Assembly: GCF_023149035.1 (NCBI RefSeq) | Contig: NZ_JAHXMY010000002.1 | Span: 558,001 to 622,000, forward strand | DNA from: Microbacterium sp. EYE_78 | Lineage (GTDB): Bacteria > Actinomycetota > Actinomycetes > Actinomycetales > Microbacteriaceae | Direction: 5' to 3' | Length of the DNA stretch: 64,000 nucleotides | Part shown: positions 50,980 through 58,033 of the stretch, piece after piece | Numbering within the stretch: position 1 is the stretch's first letter | Layout of the letters: the number at the start of each line of letters is the position of its first letter | The notes under the pieces: model-generated | The model's input: the letters and a program-made list of their open reading frames with translations, nothing else | Database searches by the model: none | Told to the model about the DNA's origin: nothing | Translations under genes and position numbers: made by a program

Positions 50980-50993
50980 TGTGACCGGTCCCA
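50980..50993 (+). promoter_or_regulatory. LacI-type operator 2 (upstream of lacI)
   Basis: TGTGACCGGTCCCA. Its reverse complement, TGGGACCGGTCACA, matches operator 1 at 13 of 14 positions, and the similarity extends into a flanking CAG-n-TTCGA. The centres are 70 bp apart. This copy sits just upstream of the predicted lacI -35 region, suggesting autoregulation. Confidence 0.6.
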
Positions 50994-51024
50994 CCGCTGC
51001 GCACAGCCAGCGCGGGCGCGGGTA

Positions 51025-51030
51025 TAGAGT
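51025..51030 (+). promoter_or_regulatory. -10 box of the lacI-family gene (leaderless)
   Basis: TAGAGT (within TATAGAGT), 6 nt before the GTG at 51037. Confidence 0.5.
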
Positions 51031-51036
51031 CGGCGG

Positions 51037-52050
51037 GTGGTCCTCCCCTCCGAGCGCAGACGACCCACCATCCGCGACGTCGCCGAGGTGGCGGGCGTCT
51101 CCCACGGCACCGTCTCGCGGGTGATCAACGGCGGACGCTGGGTCTCGGAGGACGCGCGTGCCGCGGTCGAGGAAGCGATCCGCACCACGGGCTACACCGT
51201 CAGTCACGCGGCGCGTGCGCTGGCCACAGGGAGGGCGAGCTCGATCGCGTTCCTGCTGACCGAGCCGCAGCACCTGCTGTTCGCCGACCCGACCTTCGCG
51301 CTCCTGCTGCGCGGCGCCACCGAGGCGCTCGCCGCGCGGGACATGACGGTCGTGCTGCTGATCGCCGAGCACCCCTCCCAGTACGCGAACATCGAGCGCT
51401 ACGTCCGGGCCGGGCACGTCGACGGCGTGCTGCTCATCTCCTCGCACGAGTCGAATCCGATCCTCGCGTCGCTCACGGCGGCGGGCGTTCCGACGGTCTG
51501 CACCGGTGTGCCTCTGGGCGACCGCGCGCACGTGCCGACGGTCTCCGTCGACGAGCAGGGCTCGGCGCGGGAGATGACACGGCATCTGCTGGGCCGGGGC
51601 TACCGCCGCATCGCCGTCATCACCGGCCCGAACGACACCCCCGGCGGCCGGTACCGACTCGTCGGCTTCCGCGAGGAGATGGGTGACCTCTTCGATCCGG
51701 ACCTCGTCGAGCAGGACGTCTACTCGAGCGAGGCGGGGGAGGCGGCGATGACGCGTCTGCTCGAGCGCGCACCCGACATCGATGCGGTGTTCGCGGCATC
51801 CGACATCATGGCCGTCGGCGCCATCGCCGCCCTGCGCAAGGCCGGGCGCCGGGTCCCCGAGGACGTGGCGGTCGCGGGATTCGACGACTCGGGGCTCGCC
51901 GCGACCACGGATCCGCCGCTCACGACCATGCGCCAGCCGTGGTCCGAGATCTCGACCCGTATGGTCGACGTGCTCCTCGAGGTGATCGCCGGCGGCGAAG
52001 GGGAATCGGTCGTCCTCCCGACCACGCTCGTGGCGCGGGCGAGCGCCTAG
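51037..52050 (+). CDS. LacI family transcriptional regulator of the galactoside operon
   Basis: 337 residues. Helix-turn-helix at residues ~7-30 (T-I-R-D-V-A-E-V-A-G-V-S-H-G-T-V-S-R-V-I-N), hinge helix A-A-R-A-L-A-T-G-R (about 60), then a periplasmic-binding-like effector domain with D-G-V-L-L-I-S-S, V-D-E-Q-G, F-A-A-S-D-I-M-A-V-G and the late D-D-S-G-L-A. Divergent position and twin 14-bp operators make it the likely repressor of the GH42/transport operon; the inducer is probably a galactoside or its product. GTG start set by the -10 box. Confidence 0.9.
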   Translation: MVLPSERRRPTIRDVAEVAGVSHGTVSRVINGGRWVSEDARAAVEEAIRTTGYTVSHAARALATGRASSIAFLLTEPQHLLFADPTFALLLRGATEALAARDMTVVLLIAEHPSQYANIERYVRAGHVDGVLLISSHESNPILASLTAAGVPTVCTGVPLGDRAHVPTVSVDEQGSAREMTRHLLGRGYRRIAVITGPNDTPGGRYRLVGFREEMGDLFDPDLVEQDVYSSEAGEAAMTRLLERAPDIDAVFAASDIMAVGAIAALRKAGRRVPEDVAVAGFDDSGLAATTDPPLTTMRQPWSEISTRMVDVLLEVIAGGEGESVVLPTTLVARASA

Positions 52051-52103
52051 CACCACGCCGTCCCGGACGCCGTCATGAACGACGGAGGCCGCCTGCCCGC
52101 CCG

Positions 52104-52109
52104 TAGAAT
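52104..52109 (+). promoter_or_regulatory. -10 box of metG (leaderless)
   Basis: TAGAAT, 6 nt before the GTG at 52116. Confidence 0.5.
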
Positions 52110-52115
52110 CTCCTG

Positions 52116-53684
52116 GTGACTTCCGGCGGCTCCTTCTACATCACCACCCCGATCTACTACCCGAGCGATCTGCCCCACATCGGGCACGGGTACACGACGG
52201 TGGCGGTGGACACCCTCGCGCGCTGGCATCGTCAGGCGGGCGACGACACCTGGATGCTCACCGGCACCGACGAGCACGGGCAGAAGATGCTCCGCGCCGC
52301 GACCGCCAACGGCGTCACGCCGCAGGAGTGGGTCGACAAGCTCGTCGAGGAGTCCTGGTTCCCGCTGCTGAAGACCCTCGACGTCGCCAACGACGACTTC
52401 ATCCGCACGACGCAGCCCCGCCACGAGGAGCGTGTCAAGAAGTTCGTGCAGGCCCTCTACGACAGCGGCTACATCTACGCGGGTGAGTACGAGGCGCTGT
52501 ACTGCGTCGGATGCGAGGAGTTCAAGCCCGAGGCCGAGATCGTCGACGGCACCGGTCCGTTCGAGGGCCTCAAGGTCTGCGCGATCCACTCCAAGCCGCT
52601 CGAGCTGCTGCAGGAGAAGAACTACTTCTTCAAGCTCAGCGAGTTCCAGGACCGCCTGCTCGAGCTCTACAAGACCCAGCCCGACTTCGTCCGCCCGGAC
52701 TCGGCCCGCAACGAGGTCGTGTCGTTCGTGCGCTCGGGCCTCAAGGACCTGTCGATCTCGCGTTCGGCCTTCGACTGGGGCATCCGCGTGCCGTGGGACG
52801 ACTCGCACGTCATCTACGTGTGGGTCGATGCCCTGCTCAACTATGCGACCGCGGTCGGCTACGGCGAGGACCCCGAGCAGTTCGACCGCCGGTGGCCCGC
52901 CTACCACGTCGTCGGCAAGGACATCCTGCGTTTCCACGCGGTGATCTGGCCGGCGATGCTGATGGCCGCGGGGCTGGAGGTGCCGAAGGGGATCTTCGCA
53001 CACGGCTGGCTGCTCGTCGGCGGCGAGAAGATGTCGAAGTCGAAGCTCACCGGGATCGCCCCGACCGAGATCACCGACGTGTTCGGATCGGACGCCTACC
53101 GGTTCTACTTCCTGTCGGCGATCGCGTTCGGTCAGGACGGATCGTTCTCATGGGAGGACCTGTCCGCCCGCTACCAGGCTGAGCTCGCCAACGGCTTCGG
53201 CAACCTCGCCTCGCGCACCGTCGCGATGATCGAGCGCTACTTCGGCGGCGTCGTCCCCACCCCCGGTGACGCGCAGGAGATCGATCTGCGGATCCAGCGC
53301 ACCGTGGCGGATGCCGCGGCCGCGGCGGATGCGGCGATGACCGCCTTCCGTCCCGACGAGGCGATCGCGGCCATCTGGCGGATCGTGGACGAGCTCAACG
53401 GCTACATCACCGCGAACGAGCCGTGGGCGCTCGCGAAGGACGAGTCCCAGCGAGAGCGCCTGTCGACGGTGCTCTACACGGCGGCGGAGGGACTGCGCGC
53501 CCTCGCGGTCCTGCTGTCGCCGGTGATGCCGAGCTCGACGGCGAAGCTCTGGGACGCCCTGGGCGCCCCCGGCGAGCTCGCCGCGCAGCCGCTGCGGGAG
53601 GCGGGGATCTGGGGCGTCCTCCCCGCCGGCGCGACCGTGACCACGCTGACCCCGCTCTTCCCGCGCGTCGAGCAGACGGCATGA
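52116..53684 (+). CDS. metG: Methionine--tRNA ligase
   Basis: 522 residues, the short form without a C-terminal tRNA-binding domain. Class I motifs P-H-I-G-H-G-Y (HIGH, about residue 21) and G-E-K-M-S-K-S-K (KMSKS, about 306) are intact. The connective-peptide knuckle has one C-V-G-C pair (about 129), and the second half is lost (V-C-A-I-H), so it probably holds at most a partial zinc site. Then follow W-V-D-A-L-L-N-Y and the helical anticodon domain with N-E-P-W (about 434). It charges tRNA-Met in the cytoplasm. GTG start; its last codon overlaps tatD by ATGA. Confidence 0.95.
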   Translation: MTSGGSFYITTPIYYPSDLPHIGHGYTTVAVDTLARWHRQAGDDTWMLTGTDEHGQKMLRAATANGVTPQEWVDKLVEESWFPLLKTLDVANDDFIRTTQPRHEERVKKFVQALYDSGYIYAGEYEALYCVGCEEFKPEAEIVDGTGPFEGLKVCAIHSKPLELLQEKNYFFKLSEFQDRLLELYKTQPDFVRPDSARNEVVSFVRSGLKDLSISRSAFDWGIRVPWDDSHVIYVWVDALLNYATAVGYGEDPEQFDRRWPAYHVVGKDILRFHAVIWPAMLMAAGLEVPKGIFAHGWLLVGGEKMSKSKLTGIAPTEITDVFGSDAYRFYFLSAIAFGQDGSFSWEDLSARYQAELANGFGNLASRTVAMIERYFGGVVPTPGDAQEIDLRIQRTVADAAAAADAAMTAFRPDEAIAAIWRIVDELNGYITANEPWALAKDESQRERLSTVLYTAAEGLRALAVLLSPVMPSSTAKLWDALGAPGELAAQPLREAGIWGVLPAGATVTTLTPLFPRVEQTA

Positions 53685-54565
53685 CGGACGACCCGAGCGG
53701 GTACGTCCGGCAGCGCGCGCAGTCGGCTCGCGACGTGCGGTGGCCGGAGGCCCCCGAGCCGCTCGCGGTGCCGGTCTACGACAACCACGCCCACCTCGAG
53801 ATCGAGGACGGCGACGAGCCGCGTGGACTCGACGAGCAGCTCTCGCGCGCGGCCGACGTCGGCGTGATCGGCGTCGTGCAGGCCGGCGGCGACATCGAGT
53901 CGTCCCGCTGGTCGGCCTGGGCCGCGGCATCCCACCCCTCGGTCCTCGCCGCCGTCGCGATCCATCCGAACGAGGCCCCGGCGTACAAGGCCGCCGGGCG
54001 GCTGGACGAGGCCGTCGCCGTCATCGACGAGCTCGCGGCGCAACCGCGCGTGCGGGCCGTCGGCGAGACGGGGCTCGATTTCTTCCGCACGGAGGCGGAC
54101 GGCATCCCGGCGCAGGTCGAGAGCTTCGAAGCCCACATCGACATCGCCAAGCGTCACGGCATCGCGATGCAGATCCACGACCGCGACGCCCACGAGGCGG
54201 TGCTCGAGACCCTCGAGCGCGTCGGCGCACCGGAGCGGACGGTGTTCCACTGCTTCTCGGGCGACGCGGACATGGCACGGTACAGCGCCGAGCGCGGCTA
54301 CTGGCTGAGCTTCGCCGGCAACGTCACGTTCAAGAACGCGCAGAACCTGCGCGACGCGCTCGCGGTCACGCCGCGCGAGCGCATCCTCGTCGAGACGGAC
54401 GCCCCGTTCCTCACGCCCGTGCCGCATCGCGGGCGGCCGAACGCGCCCTACCTCGTCCCCGCCACCGTCCGCTTCATGGCGGCCGAGCTCGGCGTCGAGG
54501 TCGACGAGCTGTGCGCGCAGCTCGCGCAGAACACCCTCGAGGTCTACGGGGCCTTCGCCGACTGA
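53681..54565 (+). CDS. tatD: TatD family metal-dependent hydrolase/DNase
   Basis: 294 residues. TIM-barrel metal ligands in order: D-N-H-A-H-L-E (H-x-H, about residue 35), V-G-E-T-G-L-D (Glu about 129), Q-I-H-D-R (His about 164), F-H-C-F-S-G (His about 190) and V-E-T-D-A-P-F-L (Asp about 240). The family has 3'-5' exonuclease activity on DNA and RNA. It is translationally coupled to metG, a very common pair in actinobacteria. About 30 N-terminal residues precede the domain. Its 3' end overlaps the convergent LacI-family gene by 22 bp. Confidence 0.92.
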   Translation: MTDDPSGYVRQRAQSARDVRWPEAPEPLAVPVYDNHAHLEIEDGDEPRGLDEQLSRAADVGVIGVVQAGGDIESSRWSAWAAASHPSVLAAVAIHPNEAPAYKAAGRLDEAVAVIDELAAQPRVRAVGETGLDFFRTEADGIPAQVESFEAHIDIAKRHGIAMQIHDRDAHEAVLETLERVGAPERTVFHCFSGDADMARYSAERGYWLSFAGNVTFKNAQNLRDALAVTPRERILVETDAPFLTPVPHRGRPNAPYLVPATVRFMAAELGVEVDELCAQLAQNTLEVYGAFAD

Positions 54566-55581
54566 CCCACGGCGGCCAGCGACGGCCGCGTCGTCGCGCC
54601 CGTGACGAGCTCCCACGGGAGGTCGACGACGCGGGGGCCGTCGCTCAGGAGGGCTGCGGGGAGCGTCTCGAACATGACGTCCGCGGCCAGGTCCGGTCGG
54701 ATGCAGACGTGCGTGACGCCGAGCCGGCGGTTGACCGCGCAGTCGCTCGTGCACAGCGCGACCAGCTGCACGTCGCGCGGGATCACGAGGCGCATCTCCT
54801 CGAGCTGCAGGTAGACGTCCGGGCCGTCCTCCGCCCCTGCGAAGACGGCGTCCGCGCCGCCCGCCAGCACCTCGGTGAGGACGCGGGGGAGCGTGCGACG
54901 GGCGGGGTCGATCGTGCGGACGACGGACTCCCGCCCCCGCACCGAGCTCCAGATCTCGTACGCCGCGCGGCCGATCTCATCACGCGGCGAGGACCCGCCC
55001 GCCGCCGGTTCGTCGGTGAGGTACGCGATGCGCTGCGCCCCCGAGCGCTCGAGGACGTCGAGCCCTGCGCGGACGGCGGTGTCGTAGCCCGTCCGGATGC
55101 TGAGACCCCGGGATCCGTCCACGAACTGGTCGTCCGCCACGATCGGGATGCCGCGGGCGATCGCCGCCTGCAGGAGCTGCTGGCTGCCGCGGGCGTCGGG
55201 GACGTAGAGCGCATCCAGCGTCGTCCCGGCGATGAGACCGGGGTTCGACTGCGGCAGGACGGTGACGGTGAAGCCGTGCTCGGCGGCGGCGCGGACGAGC
55301 GAGGTGAGTTTGCGGGTCCGCTGCACCTCGATGCGCCGGTCCGGGATCCGCCGATCGGGCTCGGGATCGTCGCCCATGACGAAGCCCACCGTCATCGTGC
55401 GGCCGCTGCGCAGGGCGGTCGCGTGTCGGTTGGGGACGTAGCCGAGTTCGGCGGCGAGCGTCTTGATGCGCTCCCGCGTCTCGGGACGCATGCTGCCGCG
55501 GTCGTTGAGCGCCTGGCTGATGGCCGCCGTCGACACGCCTGCGGCGCGCGCGATGTCCTTCAGCGTGACGCTCGGGCTCAC
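54544..55581 (-). CDS. LacI family transcriptional regulator coupled to hemA
   Basis: 345 residues. Helix-turn-helix V-T-L-K-D-I-A-R-A-A-G-V-S-T-A-A-I-S-Q-A-L-N (residues ~5-26), hinge R-H-A-T-A-L-R-S-G-R, then a sugar-sensing-like domain with V-G-F-V-M-G-D-D and I-P-I-V-A-D-D-Q-F-V-D. GTG start at 55581 overlapping the hemA stop (GTGA). The effector is unknown. Its placement inside a heme transcript without any sugar gene nearby is odd. The open frame extends far upstream through hemA and hemE on this strand, but that part is not coding. Confidence 0.85.
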   Translation of the reverse strand: MSPSVTLKDIARAAGVSTAAISQALNDRGSMRPETRERIKTLAAELGYVPNRHATALRSGRTMTVGFVMGDDPEPDRRIPDRRIEVQRTRKLTSLVRAAAEHGFTVTVLPQSNPGLIAGTTLDALYVPDARGSQQLLQAAIARGIPIVADDQFVDGSRGLSIRTGYDTAVRAGLDVLERSGAQRIAYLTDEPAAGGSSPRDEIGRAAYEIWSSVRGRESVVRTIDPARRTLPRVLTEVLAGGADAVFAGAEDGPDVYLQLEEMRLVIPRDVQLVALCTSDCAVNRRLGVTHVCIRPDLAADVMFETLPAALLSDGPRVVDLPWELVTGATTRPSLAAVGQSAKAP

Positions 55582-56852
55582 GACTGCTCGCCCTCGTCGG
55601 GGGAGGTGGTGGGGGAGGAGCCCGGGAGCACCGTCCGCACGGCGTCGGCCCAGGCGGCACCGGCACCGGAGGACGCGAGCGTGTGACCGCGAGCGATGAG
55701 GTGGTGCATCACGACGCCGGAGAAGTGCCGCAGGGCGGTCTCGACCTCGGGGGAGTCCCCTCGGCGCCGGGCACGGGTGAGCTCCTCGTCGAGGAGGCCC
55801 TGGACGAAGTGCCGCAGGTCGACGACCGACGGCGCGACCTCGTGCACGCGACGCGCCGCAGCGTGACGCTGGGCCGCGGCCTGGACGATCTCGCGGGCGT
55901 GGCCGACGGTGGCGGCCTCGTCGACGGGCGCGTGCAGACGGATGGTCTCGAGGTCGAGGAGGTCGACGCCCGGCAGGAGGGCGACCTCGGGGTCGACGTT
56001 GCGGGGGAGGCCGAGATCGATGACGACCTGCGGGACGGTGCGGCCGCCGCGGGCCTCGGCGTGCGCGGCACCGTCGAGGGCGAAGACGTCGGTGGTGGCG
56101 GTGCAGGTGACGATCACGTCGGCGATCGCCGCCTCGGCGGCATAGTCCTCGCGTGCGACGTGGACGAGGTGCTCCCGGTTCGCGAACTTCTGACGCCCCG
56201 AGCGCGAGTGCACCCGGATGTCCTGTGCGCCGACCGCCCGCAGCGCGGCGAGCGCCGCGGCGGCGTACCGGCCGGTGCCGACCAGCAGCACCCGGGCGCT
56301 CGCCCAGTCGTCGAGACGCGGGGTGACGAGGTCGACGGCGAGGCGCACGAGCGAGCGGCCCGACTCTCCCAGCCGCGTGGTGTTCTTCACGGTCCGGGAG
56401 GTCTCCGTCGCGCGCTGGAAGAGGTGCTCGAGGGGCGCGGTCGTGAGGCCGCGCTCGCGGGCGGCTTCGAGCGCGCGACGGACCTGTCCCGCGATCTCGT
56501 CCTCGCCGACGGCGACCGAGTCGAGTCCCGAGGCCACTGTGAACAGGTGATGGGCGACCTGGTTGCCATGGGCGAAGTCGACGTTCTCGCGGAGGTCCCG
56601 GTAGGGCATGTCGGCGGCGGCGGAGATCGCCTCCATGGCGGCATCCATCGCCGGGATCGGCGAGGCGAGGTCGCGGTCCTCGGCGAGGTCGAAATACGCC
56701 TCGAAGCGGTTGCAGGTGGCGAGGACCACGGCGCCCCGGACCGAATCGTGGACGCCCGAGAGGCGTTCGGCGAGGTCGTCGCCCACCGTCGACAGCCGCT
56801 CGAGCGAATCGAACGGTGTGGAGCGCTGGTGGGCGGTCAGACAGACGAGCAC
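55578..56852 (-). CDS. hemA: Glutamyl-tRNA reductase
   Basis: 424 residues. It catalyses the first step of C5 tetrapyrrole synthesis: glutamyl-tRNA to glutamate-1-semialdehyde, using NADPH. Catalytic Cys47 lies in L-A-T-C-N-R-F-E-A-Y. Further marks are the G-E-D-E-I-A-G-Q-V block (about 117), Rossmann G-T-G-R-Y-A (about 193) and the C-terminal dimerisation helices. GTG start; promoter TATACT at 56882-56887 with a 28-nt leader carrying GAGGGGG. It is divergent from hemE and shares a palindromic control region with it. hemL (semialdehyde aminotransferase) is not visible here. Confidence 0.94.
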   Translation of the reverse strand: MLVCLTAHQRSTPFDSLERLSTVGDDLAERLSGVHDSVRGAVVLATCNRFEAYFDLAEDRDLASPIPAMDAAMEAISAAADMPYRDLRENVDFAHGNQVAHHLFTVASGLDSVAVGEDEIAGQVRRALEAARERGLTTAPLEHLFQRATETSRTVKNTTRLGESGRSLVRLAVDLVTPRLDDWASARVLLVGTGRYAAAALAALRAVGAQDIRVHSRSGRQKFANREHLVHVAREDYAAEAAIADVIVTCTATTDVFALDGAAHAEARGGRTVPQVVIDLGLPRNVDPEVALLPGVDLLDLETIRLHAPVDEAATVGHAREIVQAAAQRHAAARRVHEVAPSVVDLRHFVQGLLDEELTRARRRGDSPEVETALRHFSGVVMHHLIARGHTLASSGAGAAWADAVRTVLPGSSPTTSPDEGEQS

Positions 56853-56880
56853 AGTGAGAAGAACCCCCTCGGATCGGGAC

Positions 56881-56908
56881 TAGTATATCGATTAACCGAT
56901 TCGAGGAG
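56881..56908. promoter_or_regulatory. Divergent hemA/hemE control region
   Basis: An AT-rich island holds hemA -10 TATACT (minus, 56882-56887), a hemE -10 candidate TAGTAT (plus, 56881-56886) and a near-perfect 14-bp palindrome ATCGATTAACCGAT (56887-56900). A GAGGAG ribosome site for hemE follows at 56903-56908. A protein bound at the palindrome could control both genes. Confidence 0.5.
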
Positions 56909-56914
56909 TTCATC

Positions 56915-58033
56915 ATTCCGGCCCTCAGCCACCCCCTCGTCGCGTCGAACACGCGGCAGTCCCGTCTCGTCCGGGCACTGCTCGGCGACCGCCCCGACAT
57001 CACCCCGGTCTGGTTCATGCGCCAGGCCGGTCGTTCGCTGCCCGAATACCGTGCGCTGCGGTCGCAGGGCACGATGCTCGAGGCGTGCCTCGACCCGGCG
57101 CTGGCGAGCGAGATCACGATGCAGCCGGTGCGCCGGCACGGGGTGGATGCCGCCATCTTCTTCAGCGACATCATCGTGCCGCTCGCGCTCCTCGGGATCG
57201 ACGTGGAGATCGCCGCGGGACGCGGTCCGGTGTTCTCGCAGCCGCTTCGCACCCCCGCCGACATCTCGCGCGCCGTCGCGATCGACCCGGCGCTCGTCCA
57301 CGAGCGGGGGGAGGCCATCGCGGATGCCGTGGGCCGGACGACGGCGATGCTCGCCGAGCTGTCCGAGGAGCGCGGCGAGCCGCTGCCGCTCATCGGCTTC
57401 GCCGGCGCGCCCTTCACCCTCGCGGCCTACCTCGTCGAGGGCGGACCGTCGAAGGACCACCTCGCGGCGCGACGGCTGATCCACGAGGACCCGGTCGCGT
57501 GGCGCGAGCTGACGATGTGGCTCGCGCAGGTGACGGGCCGGTTCCTCGCCCTCCAGATCGAAGCCGGTGCCAGCGTCGGGCAGCTCTTCGACTCGTGGGC
57601 GGGTGGCCTGCACCCGGACGACTACCGCGCGTCGGTGCTCCCGGCATCCGTCGCCGCACTCGGCCACGCTCGTTCGCTGCCGCTCCCCGAGGGGGTGGAC
57701 CGTCTGCCGCTCGTGCACTTCGGCGTCGGAACGGGCGAGATCCTCGCCGACATGGCGACCCCCGACATCGACGCGCTGGGGGTCGACTACCGCGTGCCGC
57801 TCGATGAGGCGCATCGCCGGATCGGCCGGGACCTCACGCTGCAGGGGAACCTCGACCCCGCGCTGCTGTTCGCGCCCGAGGAGGTCCGCACCGCCGGGGT
57901 CCAGCGCGTGCTCGAGTCCGGGCGCGCCGCCCGCGCCCATGTGTTCAACCTCGGACACGGCGTCCCGATGGAGGCCGACCCCGACGCCATCTCGGCGGTG
58001 GTCCGGACGGTCCACGAGTGGCGGGCGCAGTGA
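56915..58033 (+). CDS. hemE: Uroporphyrinogen decarboxylase, apparently ATT-initiated
   Basis: About 372 residues. It converts uroporphyrinogen III to coproporphyrinogen III. The family's N-terminal S-R-L-V-R-A-L-L-G-D then P-V-W-F-M-R-Q-A-G-R-S-L-P-E-Y-R is complete, followed by F-F-S-D-I-I-V-P (catalytic Asp, about 87), G-F-A-G-A-P-F-T-L and H-F-G-V-G-T-G-E. The homologous region reaches back ~35 residues before the first ATG (57017), yet no ATG, GTG or TTG occurs in that frame. ATT at 56915 lies 6 nt after GAGGAG and is the best start; ATC at 56912 is too close. First gene of the forward heme operon. Confidence 0.88.
   Translation: MPALSHPLVASNTRQSRLVRALLGDRPDITPVWFMRQAGRSLPEYRALRSQGTMLEACLDPALASEITMQPVRRHGVDAAIFFSDIIVPLALLGIDVEIAAGRGPVFSQPLRTPADISRAVAIDPALVHERGEAIADAVGRTTAMLAELSEERGEPLPLIGFAGAPFTLAAYLVEGGPSKDHLAARRLIHEDPVAWRELTMWLAQVTGRFLALQIEAGASVGQLFDSWAGGLHPDDYRASVLPASVAALGHARSLPLPEGVDRLPLVHFGVGTGEILADMATPDIDALGVDYRVPLDEAHRRIGRDLTLQGNLDPALLFAPEEVRTAGVQRVLESGRAARAHVFNLGHGVPMEADPDAISAVVRTVHEWRAQ

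Noticed and set aside
55582..57417. Apparent long fusion: minus-strand frame continuing upstream from the LacI-family gene through hemA and hemE
   Set aside because: Only the last 345 residues match a family. The rest is Arg/Pro/Ala-rich and lies opposite or out of frame with hemA and hemE. The GTGA junction marks the true start.
57017..58033. hemE starting at its first ATG
   Set aside because: This would remove the conserved N-terminal helix and split the P-V-W-F-M-R-Q-A-G-R block that every uroporphyrinogen decarboxylase keeps, and no ribosome site precedes this ATG.
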